A stretch of 64,000 nt of DNA from an uncultured Flavobacteriaceae bacterium (GTDB taxonomy: Bacteria; Bacteroidota; Bacteroidia; Flavobacteriales; Flavobacteriaceae), in contig CAJWGK010000002.1 of assembly GCA_913030895.1 (NCBI GenBank), positions 16,810 to 80,809 of the forward strand. Reading direction: 5' to 3'. The notes under the pieces were generated by a model, which was given only the letters and a program-made list of their open reading frames with translations, made no database searches and had not been told where the DNA came from. Positions within the stretch are counted from its first letter, which is position 1, and every line of letters begins with the position of its first letter. The position numbers and the translations under genes were made by a program. Positions 1-9,964 of the stretch are shown piece after piece.

Positions 1-882
1 ATCCATTTCCTTTAGCGTTCCTACCACGAAATCTACCACAGCTTGCGTATCGTTCCCGTCAATGTATCCACCATCAGCGGCATCGGCAATTTGTTCAAGT
101 ATTTCGGCATTTCTCTTGGTGATGACCGTCTCCCCTTCCATATCTTTCTTATAGGATTCTACTATCCCTTTCCTCTTTATTGGAATGGGGGCTCCTTCAT
201 CAGAACCTACTCCGAAAGTGAAAATTCTTATTCCCATAGCTGAAGCCCGATTTGCTGCTGATTCAGCTTCCTCTGAGTGATCCTCTCCGTCCGAAACTAA
301 AAATACCACACGATTGGTTTGATCTTCATCATCAAAAAATGTTCCTGATAAGTCCAATGCAGCATCCAAAGCGGTTCCCTGAGAAGATAGCATGTCGGTA
401 TTTAGCGCCTGTAAAAAGATTTTAGCAGCACCATAATCTGTAGTAATTGGCAGCTGAGGAATTGCCTGAGCTGCATAGGCGATAATGCCTATACGATCAC
501 TTGCCAATTCATTGATAATGGCTGAAACCAAACGTTTAGACTTCTCTAATCGGTTAGGCGCAATATCCTCGGCTAACATACTCTTAGAGACATCAATAGC
601 AAAAACAATATCCACACCCTCTCTTTTTACGGTTTCCAATTGCGTTCCAATTTTAGGATTTACAAGACCCACGATTAAAAATGAAACCCCTAAAGTCAAC
701 AAAAGCAATTTTAGGACAGGTTTAAACTTGGATCGGTTTGGACTTAATTTTTCCATGAGTGAAGATTGGGCAAAGCGGGTTTGGACGTTTCTCTTCCATC
801 TTGCAACCACCAAATAACCAATCCATAACACTGGTAAAATACTAAAGAAGTATAAGTAAAATGGCGTATCCAACTGGTACAT
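1..882 (-). CDS. VWA-domain protein, BatB-like (aerotolerance operon), truncated by the window edge
   Basis: Minus-strand reading from ATG at 882 gives MYQLDTPFYLYFFSILPVLWIGYLVVARWKRNV..., directly after the BatA-like stop at 884; VWA-type content across the rest. Confidence 0.8.
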   Translation of the reverse strand, partial: MYQLDTPFYLYFFSILPVLWIGYLVVARWKRNVQTRFAQSSLMEKLSPNRSKFKPVLKLLLLTLGVSFLIVGLVNPKIGTQLETVKREGVDIVFAIDVSKSMLAEDIAPNRLEKSKRLVSAIINELASDRIGIIAYAAQAIPQLPITTDYGAAKIFLQALNTDMLSSQGTALDAALDLSGTFFDDEDQTNRVVFLVSDGEDHSEEAESAANRASAMGIRIFTFGVGSDEGAPIPIKRKGIVESYKKDMEGETVITKRNAEILEQIADAADGGYIDGNDTQAVVDFVVGTLKEMD

Positions 883-883
883 A

Positions 884-1888
884 TCAAATAAAACTTTTAA
901 ATAGGGTATTTCGGGCCAACCACTCGATCAAAATCAAAGCGAGTGCCAATAAGACCAACAGTCTAAATTTTTCTTCGTAGTTGTAATATTTAAATTCCTC
1001 TACCTCTGTTTTTTCTAGTTTGTTAATCTCATCATAAATCTCCTCAAGCTTTTTGTTGTCAGTAGCCCTGAAGTAAAGTCCCCCTGTGTTTTTTGCAATG
1101 GTTTTCAATAACTCCTCGTCAATCTCGACTTTGGTTAGTCCATACTGAAACTTTCCGTTGGGTAAAATCCCTACTGGTGCTCTTGCAGTTCCATTACTTC
1201 CTAATCCAATGGTGTAGGTCTTAATTGCATATTCTACTGCCAACTCACTGGCAATTTTAGGGTCGATAAAGCCTGAGTTATTCACCCCATCGGTTAGTAA
1301 AATGATAACTTTACTTTTAGCGCGACTATCTTTCAGTCGGTTAACGGCTGTCGCAAGCCCCATACCAATCGCAGTTCCATCTTCAATGATGCCCTCATAT
1401 CGAATTTCACCTAAAGCATTTTTTACAATTGCTTTATCGCTTGTAATGGGTGTTTTGGTATAGCTTTCCCCTGCATAAATGACCAGTCCGATACGATCAC
1501 TGATGCGATCATCAATAAAAGATGTGGCGACCCTTTTAAGGGCAGAAAGTCGGTTAGGCTTTAAATCCTGTGCTAACATACTGGAGGAAACATCAATGGC
1601 CATTACAATATCGATTCCTTTGTTCAATTTAGTTCTGGTTGAAACGTCCATGGTTTGTGGGCGTGCTATTGCCAAAACAATCAAAGCCATGGCAAGAAGT
1701 CTCAATACAAACAAGAGTGGTTGAAGCTTTGCTAAAAAACTTGAATTTTGCTGAAAGCCTTTTAGGGAAGATATCTTCAAAACCGGCTGAGATTTTTTTG
1801 AGGTAAAAAAGTACCATGCTATCACTAGCGGAAGCGATACAAGCAACCACAAGTAATTGGGATTCGCAAAATAAATTCCCTCAAACAT
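884..1888 (-). CDS. VWA-domain protein, BatA-like
   Basis: ORF with MIDAS motif DVSSSMLAQD, N- and C-terminal TM segments, in Bat operon. Confidence 0.88.
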   Translation of the reverse strand: MFEGIYFANPNYLWLLVSLPLVIAWYFFTSKKSQPVLKISSLKGFQQNSSFLAKLQPLLFVLRLLAMALIVLAIARPQTMDVSTRTKLNKGIDIVMAIDVSSSMLAQDLKPNRLSALKRVATSFIDDRISDRIGLVIYAGESYTKTPITSDKAIVKNALGEIRYEGIIEDGTAIGMGLATAVNRLKDSRAKSKVIILLTDGVNNSGFIDPKIASELAVEYAIKTYTIGLGSNGTARAPVGILPNGKFQYGLTKVEIDEELLKTIAKNTGGLYFRATDNKKLEEIYDEINKLEKTEVEEFKYYNYEEKFRLLVLLALALILIEWLARNTLFKSFI

Positions 1889-1890
1889 CG

Positions 1891-3525
1891 CTATAATTCT
1901 TTTATAAGTTCAAAACTATCCATGACTCTTTTTTCAATCTCAGTAGCATATCGATCTTCCTTTTCATACAACAAGGTCAAATTGATACCCCCTTTGTCAA
2001 AATCAAACAAATGGGTCATGTAATTACATCTTACTCTTTCGTTTTGTCCTTTTTTGGGATAGTCTAATGTCCCATAAATTTTGAGAGATGGAATTCCCGA
2101 AAGCGTTGTAAATTCCTCTTCTTTTATAAGAATATTTACCGCGCCACGAGACTGAAAATCCTTGATGATGTCATTGATTAATTCTTGGATTTTCTCCTTA
2201 TCTCTAACTTGTTGCTCCTCTTTTGATGGTTTTTCTTCTGCCTGTTTTTGGGGGGCTTTCTGGGTAAATACCAGGTCTATGTAGAAAGGAGAATCATAGT
2301 CCCCAGAGGAAAAACGAAGTGCACCACCCATTTCAGTTTTAATTCGCTTCAATACCTCAGGTGTAGAAATTTTAACTGGTGGTGTTCCATATTGACTTGT
2401 AACCCATTCTTGGTTTTTAAGCTTTATGGTTGGGTAACCCAATAAGGTATCTCTAACTGGATAAAAACCATACACTAAAATCGCTGTTCCTAAGCTTAGC
2501 ACTAATAAAATTCCAAATGATGCAAAACTCCACTGCAGTTGCTTTTTTCTCCTTTTCTTTGCTAATAATTGTTGGTATTCCTCCCTTTCTCTTATCTCCT
2601 CAGGAGTGGGTTCTGGCAATGCTTCTTTGGTTTCAATGACCACTTCCTCAACCAATGCCCTATCCTTGGAAGTTGAACCAAATTCAGGAGTTGATCGAGC
2701 AAATTTTACTAAATCTGCAGTTTGTAAAACAGTCTTAAGATTTTTTATCGTTTCCCGTTCCAGTTCTAATTTCCCCGTTTGCTTCAGGGCTTCCAACTTG
2801 AGCAACAACTCATCTGTGGTACTCTCCAATGCACTAATTTTTGCTTCTTCCTCCAGATAACGTCTCACGACATCGGTCAACCTAGAATAATAATTTTTAT
2901 ACTCTTCTTGTTCACTAGGTGTAACGGATTCTAACGCCTTCAATTCTTCGATAGCACGCTCAAAAGGTGGAAGTTTCTTCCTTAGTGCTTCCCTCCTTTT
3001 TTTTGCAAAAAAGAAACCATAGATCAGTCCAACCAAAATCAATACGGCAAGTAACCCAAAAATTAAACTTCGCGTCAAAGCCTCAAAGTTTTGATCTACC
3101 TGGGCAATCGGCTTAATATCGAATAACTTTTGCTTTAAGGTGTCTACTGGAACGTTGGCAACCTGAATTAATAGAGAGTCTGAGATTTTGGCAAATCCAT
3201 TGATTGAAACTTTCTGTGGAGGCAACCAGTAGGCGCCCGAATCAAATTGAATCAAGGCATATTTCTTGGTGAAAAGGTAGTGACTTTGAGCCCTTAACGT
3301 ATCAATTGGACTTTCCTCGAGAATTTCAAAAGGAGCAAACAGGGCTTGTTCTGGAAAAATAACCTGTACAGTGGAATCAGCTTTCAATTGGAGCGTATAG
3401 TTAATCTGTTCCCCGATACGCATTTTGGTGGTGTCCACTGCCACATTCAATTCATAATCTGACTGACCCCTCAACATACAAAAGGAGAGAATAAACCCTA
3501 AAAAAAGTAAGGCGTTTCTCGTCAT
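1891..3525 (-). CDS. Bat-operon membrane protein (signal peptide, BatD/DUF4381-like region, two internal TM segments)
   Basis: ORF of 544 aa in tight operon between DUF58 and BatA; TM stretches LIFGLLAVLILVGLIYGFFF and FASFGILLVLSLGTAILVYGF. Confidence 0.7.
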   Translation of the reverse strand: MTRNALLFLGFILSFCMLRGQSDYELNVAVDTTKMRIGEQINYTLQLKADSTVQVIFPEQALFAPFEILEESPIDTLRAQSHYLFTKKYALIQFDSGAYWLPPQKVSINGFAKISDSLLIQVANVPVDTLKQKLFDIKPIAQVDQNFEALTRSLIFGLLAVLILVGLIYGFFFAKKRREALRKKLPPFERAIEELKALESVTPSEQEEYKNYYSRLTDVVRRYLEEEAKISALESTTDELLLKLEALKQTGKLELERETIKNLKTVLQTADLVKFARSTPEFGSTSKDRALVEEVVIETKEALPEPTPEEIREREEYQQLLAKKRRKKQLQWSFASFGILLVLSLGTAILVYGFYPVRDTLLGYPTIKLKNQEWVTSQYGTPPVKISTPEVLKRIKTEMGGALRFSSGDYDSPFYIDLVFTQKAPQKQAEEKPSKEEQQVRDKEKIQELINDIIKDFQSRGAVNILIKEEEFTTLSGIPSLKIYGTLDYPKKGQNERVRCNYMTHLFDFDKGGINLTLLYEKEDRYATEIEKRVMDSFELIKEL

Positions 3526-4392
3526 TTAACCCCTTGATTTAAAATAATTCAACAACTTTTTGACATAACTCTCGTCCAAACGACAATGCAAGGTTCCCGC
3601 TCCATTTTTATGGAAAAGGCTTTCAAATTCACCGACTTGTTTTTTGTACTGCTGGGCATAGGCCTTGCGAACAGTCAAAGATTGGGTATTCACCCAGGCC
3701 GTTTGTCCAGTTTCATTATCCAACATAGGCACCAAACCTAAATTAGGTATGTTTTCTTCATGGCGGTCAAAAATTCTAATTCCAGTCAAATCGTGTTTTT
3801 TTGCTACAATTCTTAATGTTTTTTCATAGTTGCTATCCATGAAGTCTGACATCAAAAAAACAATGGCTTTCTTCTTCATCACACCAGACAAAAATTCTAG
3901 CGCATTACTGATATTTGTTTTTTTACTTTTTGGATCATATTCCAAAAGTTCGCGGATAATTCTCAACACATGAGACCGTCCTTTTTTGGGGGGAATAAAA
4001 AGTTCAACCTGATCTGAAAAAAGAATTAACCCAACTTTGTCATTGTTTTGCATTGCAGAGAAAGATAGTGTCGCTGCTATTTCTGTCAATTCTTCCCTCT
4101 TAAACTGTCCCTGCGTTCCGAATAATTCCGAACCACTGATATCAATCATCAACATTAAAGTCAATTCTCTTTCCTCCTCAAAAACCTTAACAAAAGGTTC
4201 GTTATAACGTGCAGTAACATTCCAATCGATACTTCTCACGTCGTCCCCATATTGGTATTGTCGCACCTCACTAAAAGTCATTCCCCTACCTTTAAAGGTA
4301 CTGTGATACTCCCCGCCAAATATATTATCGCTTAGCCGACGGGTCTTAATTTCAATTTTACGAACTTTTTTTAGGAGCTCCTTAGTGTCCAT
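3526..4392 (-). CDS. DUF58 domain-containing protein
   Basis: GRGMTFSEVRQYQYGDDVRSIDWNVTARYNEPFVKVFEEERE is the DUF58 signature. Confidence 0.92.
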   Translation of the reverse strand: MDTKELLKKVRKIEIKTRRLSDNIFGGEYHSTFKGRGMTFSEVRQYQYGDDVRSIDWNVTARYNEPFVKVFEEERELTLMLMIDISGSELFGTQGQFKREELTEIAATLSFSAMQNNDKVGLILFSDQVELFIPPKKGRSHVLRIIRELLEYDPKSKKTNISNALEFLSGVMKKKAIVFLMSDFMDSNYEKTLRIVAKKHDLTGIRIFDRHEENIPNLGLVPMLDNETGQTAWVNTQSLTVRKAYAQQYKKQVGEFESLFHKNGAGTLHCRLDESYVKKLLNYFKSRG

Positions 4393-4429
4393 TGATGCTT
4401 AAATTAGTAGTGATGGAGAAGTTTATTGC

Positions 4430-5437
4430 CTAGGGCACCTCAACTTCATTGATGATTTGACTGATCAAATCCTCAGTGGTAACGTTTTCAGCTTCTGCCT
4501 CGTAAGTCAATCCGATTCGGTGACGTAAAACATCATAAATCACCGCCCGTACATCTTCAGGAATGACATAACCGCGATGTTTGAGAAAGGCATGGCATTT
4601 TGCTGCAGTTGCCAAGTTGATACTTCCCCGAGGGGAGGCACCAAAACTGATCAAAGGCTTTATTTTTGCCAAATTATAGTTCTCTGGGTAGCGGGTTGCA
4701 AAAATCAAATCGAGGATGTATTTTTCAATTTTCTCATCCATGTAGATTTCTCTGACAGTAGCCTGTGCAGTTTCAATTTGCTTGGTGGTTACAACTGGTT
4801 TTATTTTCTCAAATGTGTTATTGAGGTTCGAACGAACAATTAATTGTTCTTCTTCAATCTTAGGGTAATCAATAACAGTCTTCAACATAAATCGATCTAC
4901 CTGTGCCTCAGGTAAGGGATAGGTTCCCTCTTGCTCAACGGGGTTTTGGGTCGCCATCACCAAAAACGGTGAGGGGAGTTTAAAAGTTGTGTCTCCAATA
5001 GTGACTTGTTTTTCCTGCATCGCCTCTAGTAAAGCCGACTGCACTTTGGCGGGAGCACGGTTGATCTCATCTGCCAAAACAAAATTGGCGAAAATTGGCC
5101 CTTTTTTGATGGTAAAATCATTCTCCTTGATGTTGTAAATCATCGTCCCGACAACATCAGCAGGTAACAAATCAGGGGTGAACTGAACCCTGCTAAAAGC
5201 ACCTTTTACTGCTTGACTAAGGGTGTTTATCGCAAGAGTTTTAGCCAAACCAGGCACCCCCTCAAGAAGGATATGACCACGACCTAATAAGCCAATTAGT
5301 AAGCGTTCAACCATTTGTTTCTGACCAACGATGACCTTATTGATTTCCATGGTCAATAAATCGACAAAGGCACTTTCCTTTTCAATCTTTTCATTGATTG
5401 CTTTAATATCAACACTCTTGTTTACTGTTTCTTCCAT
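4430..5437 (-). CDS. MoxR-family AAA+ ATPase
   Basis: GHILLEGVPGLAKT Walker A, LADEINRAPAKVQSALLEAMQE Walker B. Confidence 0.95.
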   Translation of the reverse strand: MEETVNKSVDIKAINEKIEKESAFVDLLTMEINKVIVGQKQMVERLLIGLLGRGHILLEGVPGLAKTLAINTLSQAVKGAFSRVQFTPDLLPADVVGTMIYNIKENDFTIKKGPIFANFVLADEINRAPAKVQSALLEAMQEKQVTIGDTTFKLPSPFLVMATQNPVEQEGTYPLPEAQVDRFMLKTVIDYPKIEEEQLIVRSNLNNTFEKIKPVVTTKQIETAQATVREIYMDEKIEKYILDLIFATRYPENYNLAKIKPLISFGASPRGSINLATAAKCHAFLKHRGYVIPEDVRAVIYDVLRHRIGLTYEAEAENVTTEDLISQIINEVEVP

Positions 5438-5597
5438 TTTCTGTAGCGATTAAAACATTAATTTTCGGGAAAGCAAAATTGAAAATTATTTTTGTGTACC
5501 ATTGTTAACAATTGGTTAAAAATAGGCTGTTTGGTGGTTTTATTGCCCCGTAAATTGTTTCTAATTTAGGATATCGAATTTAAGAGAAATTAAATAG

Positions 5598-6464
5598 ATG
5601 ACAAAAGGCTCAAGGATAATATCTGGAACAATGAACTGGGGGCAATGGGGAAAGCAACTTGATACCGCCGCCATGGCATCCCTCATAGGGAAGTGTATCG
5701 AATTAGGAATCAACACTTTTGACCATGCTGATATTTATGGGGGATACACCACCGAAGCTGAATTTGGCAAGGCTTTCCAACAAACAAAAATCGACAGGGA
5801 AGCACTGTATTTTATTTCCAAATGTGGCATACAATTTCCCACCGACACCAGCCCAGTTTTATTCAACTACTATAGCTATTCTAAATCCTATATCATTCAA
5901 CAAGTCGAGCGTTCTCTCACGAACTTGCAAACGGACTATCTAGACCTACTGTTACTCCACCGTCCAAGCCCCTTGATGGAGGCTGGTGAGATCAACGCCG
6001 CCCTAGACCAGTTAATTGCTCAAGGAAAAATTAAAGCCTTTGGGGTCTCCAACTTTAGCCCCTCACAAATCGATTTGATCAATGAAAATAATCCTATAAT
6101 TTTCAACCAAATTGAATTTTCCCTTTCGCATTTTGAACCCATTTATGATGGTACTTTGGATTATTTAACCCAAAAACAGATTGGAGTGATGGCATGGTCT
6201 CCACTGGGAAAATATTTTAGCAATAAGGACAATCAACAAGAAAGTATACAAAAAACACTTATCCCCCTAAAAGAAAAATACAATGCAGAGGAAGATCAGT
6301 TGCTATTGGCATGGATAATGAAGCACCCTGCAAATGTCCTTCCAGTTATTGGAACCACCTCAGAAAATCGTATGAAAAAAGCGTTAAAGGCGGGCGAAAT
6401 TGAACTGGATGAAATTGACTGGTTTTCGCTTTTGGTTGCAAGTCAAGGTCATAAAATGCCATAA
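5598..6464 (+). CDS. Aldo/keto reductase
   Basis: GINTFDHADIYGGYTTE, LLLHRPSPLM, GVSNFSPSQ motifs. Confidence 0.92.
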   Translation: MTKGSRIISGTMNWGQWGKQLDTAAMASLIGKCIELGINTFDHADIYGGYTTEAEFGKAFQQTKIDREALYFISKCGIQFPTDTSPVLFNYYSYSKSYIIQQVERSLTNLQTDYLDLLLLHRPSPLMEAGEINAALDQLIAQGKIKAFGVSNFSPSQIDLINENNPIIFNQIEFSLSHFEPIYDGTLDYLTQKQIGVMAWSPLGKYFSNKDNQQESIQKTLIPLKEKYNAEEDQLLLAWIMKHPANVLPVIGTTSENRMKKALKAGEIELDEIDWFSLLVASQGHKMP

Positions 6465-6544
6465 TCGATGAAAAGAAAAATTGCGTTTTCAGTAATACTT
6501 GCCAAAGAGGATCGAGTCAAAACCCAGAAGAATTTCCTACAGTT

Positions 6545-7681
6545 ATGATCAACAAACGCCTACTGGTCAAAAGCTTATTATCCCAAAACGATGAAAATAG
6601 TTTTTACGACAAAAAGCTGAAGATCAACTTAGGTTCTAAAGAGGGAAAAGCCAAATTCCTTAAACACATTTGCGCGCTTTCCAACAGCAACCCCAAAAAT
6701 AATTCCTATATCGTTATTGGCGTAGAAGATGAAGGAAACAAAATTGTGGGTGTTGATTTTTTTGACGATAGCAAGCTGCAAAACCTCATCAATGCTTATT
6801 TGGAGAACCCACCTAGAGTATCTTATGAGAACATTCATTTTCCACATTTACCCAATGGAAAAGTGGTTGGCTTGGTGACAATTATGCCCAATCAAGCGTT
6901 GACCTCCCTAAGAAAAAATATCTGGAAATATTATGGGGGTAGTGTTTTTGTGAGAGAAGGTAGTATCTCTCTTCCTAAAATATTCGACATTAAAATTGAG
7001 GACAACAACAGTGCTTTGGTTACCAAGATTGAAACCCATGCAGAAAATAATATCCAACTTACACTGGATGGAGTAGTAGATTTTCTAGGAGCACATGGTG
7101 ACGAACTGGTCAAAAAATACCAAGTTTTTAAAGAAGTATTTGTGTTGTGTTGGGCGGGTTTAGAAAAAAGAAATAAAGGCAGAGTCTACTACTCCCGTGT
7201 GGATATCGAATTGATCAATGAGCAGGTCAAGCTTTTTTATTCTAACCTGGACGAGGTGGAAATCCAGTGGGACGAGAATGCGTTTATCATCACAGAATAC
7301 GTCAGGCTGAATATAGAGAATCAATACAGGTTTTTCCCTCTAGAAGAGGTGAAAATTATTTTTAAGGAAAATGGCACTTACCAAATGGAAACTGAACTTT
7401 TGTTTTCCCCCCCAGAAATGGACAAAAAAAGTTTGTTTCACCGCTTAAATGCCAATAACGCCCTTTTAAAAAAAATGGAAAAAGGCATATCCCTTAGCCC
7501 TTCAGAACAGGAGGATCTATACCAAATAGCTCCTAGTTATATGCTCTGTTATCTGAATAATTTGGAAACCGCAAAAGAACAACTCATACGATCTCAGAAA
7601 CTACTCCGTGCTCAAGGGGAATCGGTTTACGAAACCTTTAAAGATACACAACGCATTTTGAGAAAAATTAAATACAATTGA
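6545..7681 (+). CDS. Putative ATP-binding protein with AlbA_2/Schlafen-like N-terminal domain
   Basis: FLKHICALSNSNPKNNSYIVIGVEDEGNKIVGVD resembles the AlbA_2 motif. Confidence 0.7.
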   Translation: MINKRLLVKSLLSQNDENSFYDKKLKINLGSKEGKAKFLKHICALSNSNPKNNSYIVIGVEDEGNKIVGVDFFDDSKLQNLINAYLENPPRVSYENIHFPHLPNGKVVGLVTIMPNQALTSLRKNIWKYYGGSVFVREGSISLPKIFDIKIEDNNSALVTKIETHAENNIQLTLDGVVDFLGAHGDELVKKYQVFKEVFVLCWAGLEKRNKGRVYYSRVDIELINEQVKLFYSNLDEVEIQWDENAFIITEYVRLNIENQYRFFPLEEVKIIFKENGTYQMETELLFSPPEMDKKSLFHRLNANNALLKKMEKGISLSPSEQEDLYQIAPSYMLCYLNNLETAKEQLIRSQKLLRAQGESVYETFKDTQRILRKIKYN

Positions 7682-7727
7682 TCGATAATTTTAACATTTA
7701 ATCCAAAAAAAAATTAAAGGGTTTTTG

Positions 7728-7969
7728 TAGCTTTGGGATACCCAAAACTAAAACCTAATGAAATCTACTTATGCTGCAGCAAGCTTTTGCTTGTTGTCTT
7801 TAATGCTGAAAATGCCAAAATCAGAATATCTGGATCGGGTGACGCACAGTTAGTCGCCAACTCTCATTTGAACGCTAGGATAAGTGGATCGGGTGATATA
7901 CAATATAAAGGAAGTCCAAATGAAGTGGACGTCAAGGTCTCTGGAAGTGGTTCAATCACCAAAGAATAA
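7728..7969 (+). pseudogene. Decayed head-GIN (DUF2807) protein: signal-peptide start and C-terminal GIN repeats in different frames
   Basis: ATG at 7758 reads MKSTYAAASFCLLSLML...; the frame of ORF 7733-7969 carries AKIRISGSGDAQLVANSHLNARISGSGDIQYKGSPNEVDVKVSGSGSITKE, the C-terminal end typical of DUF2807; TAGCTTTG at 7728-7735 matches a -7 element. Confidence 0.65.
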
Positions 7970-7973
7970 GGAG

Positions 7974-9185
7974 TTAAAACTCATTTAAACCCTCGGGATA
8001 AAGAAAGTGATTATAGGGGAATCGGGTAATGTGAATTTTACGTGTTTCGGCATAAACCCGTTCTCTAAAAACCTGAAGATTTTCTTTATTTATAGCAGAG
8101 ATAAATAGGGCTCTATCGTTTATGCGGTGCATCCAAGTGTTTTGCCACTCCTCGAGGGAATAGTGATGTTGGGTCCGTTCAGCGATTAAATCGGTTTCAT
8201 CCCAAGGCGCTGGTTCGTAGGCATCTATTTTATTAAAGACCATCAAGGTGGGTTTATCGAGACTATTAATTTCTTTTAAAATTTGATTCACGGATTCAAT
8301 GTGTTCTTCGAAATTGGGGTGTGAAATATCTACCACGTGCAGTAACAAATCCGCCTCTTGGACTTCGTCTAGGGTGCTTTTAAAAGACTCCACCAACTGA
8401 GTAGGTAGTTTACGAATAAACCCTACGGTATCACTCAACAAGAAAGGTAAATTTCCAATTACCACTTTTCGAACCGTGGTATCCAAAGTGGCAAATAATT
8501 TGTTTTCGGCAAAAACCTCACTTTTGGCAATGACATTCATTAAGGTAGATTTCCCTACATTGGTATAGCCAACAAGTGCCACCCGAACGAGTGCCCCGCG
8601 ATTTCCTCTTTGGGTAGCCATTTGTTTGTCTATTGTCTTAAGTTTTTTCTTAAGTAAGGAGATTTTATCCCTAACGATCCGGCGGTCAGTTTCAATTTCT
8701 GTTTCCCCAGGACCACGCATGCCAATCCCTCCTCGTTGTCTCTCTAGGTGTGTCCACAGTCCTTTTAGTCGGGGCAAAAGGTATTCATACTGCGCCAGTT
8801 CAACTTGAGTACGGGCATAACTGGTTTGTGCTCGTTGGGCAAAAATATCCAAGATAAGACCAGTACGGTCTAATATTTTACACCGCAAGATTTTTTCAAT
8901 ATTACCTTGTTGTGCCGGGGTAAGTTCGTCATCGAAAACTACGGTAGTCACCTCATTTTCTTCCACATAGTCCTCCACCTCCTGCATTTTACCAGTACCT
9001 ATAAATGTTTTGGGATTTGGGATTTGCATCTTTTGAACGAATCGTCTAAGCACATTCCCCCCTGCTGTTAGGGCTAAAAAAGCCAATTCATCGAGATATT
9101 CTTTCGATTGAGATTCATCCTGCTGGCTGTTGATGATTCCAATAATAACTGTTTTTTCAAGAACGAGCGATTTGGCTTCAATCAT
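7974..9185 (-). CDS. hflX: GTPase HflX
   Basis: GGIGMRGPGETEIETDRR, VALVGYTNVGKSTLMN, DTVGFIRKLP. Confidence 0.95.
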   Translation of the reverse strand: MIEAKSLVLEKTVIIGIINSQQDESQSKEYLDELAFLALTAGGNVLRRFVQKMQIPNPKTFIGTGKMQEVEDYVEENEVTTVVFDDELTPAQQGNIEKILRCKILDRTGLILDIFAQRAQTSYARTQVELAQYEYLLPRLKGLWTHLERQRGGIGMRGPGETEIETDRRIVRDKISLLKKKLKTIDKQMATQRGNRGALVRVALVGYTNVGKSTLMNVIAKSEVFAENKLFATLDTTVRKVVIGNLPFLLSDTVGFIRKLPTQLVESFKSTLDEVQEADLLLHVVDISHPNFEEHIESVNQILKEINSLDKPTLMVFNKIDAYEPAPWDETDLIAERTQHHYSLEEWQNTWMHRINDRALFISAINKENLQVFRERVYAETRKIHITRFPYNHFLYPEGLNEF

Positions 9186-9951
9186 CTTTACCGGCTTTAT
9201 TCCAGGTTTTTAAAGAAAGGGTTTTTCCATCAAAAACACCATAGGTAAAATGTGTGATCCAGTCACCTAAGTTGATGTACTGGGATTGCTTTCCCAAATC
9301 AATTGCTAAAGGCAAGTGTCGGTGACCAAAAACAAAATAATCGTAATGCTTTTTCTCCAATTTACTTTTACTGTATGCTACCAGCCACTCTTTATCCTCT
9401 CCCAAGAATTTAATATCCTCTTCTCCAGAAATCAATTTATTTTTTTGAGATAAATATTGTCCAAATCGGATGCCTAAATCTGGGTGAATCAATCGATAAA
9501 GCCACTGAAAAAAGGGGTTTTTAAAGACTTTTTTCATCCGTTTATAGCCCTTATCACCAGGACCCAAACCGTCACCGTGTCCGATCATTATAACCGTATC
9601 TTCAATTTTGATTTCAATGGGATTGTGGTGAACCGTAATTCCAAGTTCATTTTGAAAATAATCTTTCATCCAAAGGTCATGGTTCCCGACAAAAAAAATG
9701 ATTGGGATACCGCTGTCAGTTATTTCAGCCAATTTTCCCAATACTCTAACAAAACCCCTGGGAACTACTTGCTTGTATTCAAACCAAAAATCAAATAAGT
9801 CTCCCAATAAGTAAATCGCCGCGGCATCTTTACGAACTTCTTCTAACCAGCTAACAAAAATCTTTTCTCGCTCTCGACTGGATAACTCGGCTTCCAACCC
9901 GAGATGATTGTCAGAGGCAAAATAGATTTTTTTGTTTTTTGGAAGTTTCAT
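9178..9951 (-). CDS. lpxH: UDP-2,3-diacylglucosamine diphosphatase
   Basis: Metallophosphoesterase motifs YFASDNHLG, LLGDLFDFW, VGNHD, FGHRH. Confidence 0.85.
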   Translation of the reverse strand: MKLPKNKKIYFASDNHLGLEAELSSREREKIFVSWLEEVRKDAAAIYLLGDLFDFWFEYKQVVPRGFVRVLGKLAEITDSGIPIIFFVGNHDLWMKDYFQNELGITVHHNPIEIKIEDTVIMIGHGDGLGPGDKGYKRMKKVFKNPFFQWLYRLIHPDLGIRFGQYLSQKNKLISGEEDIKFLGEDKEWLVAYSKSKLEKKHYDYFVFGHRHLPLAIDLGKQSQYINLGDWITHFTYGVFDGKTLSLKTWNKAGKDD

Positions 9952-9964
9952 TCTATGGACTGCG

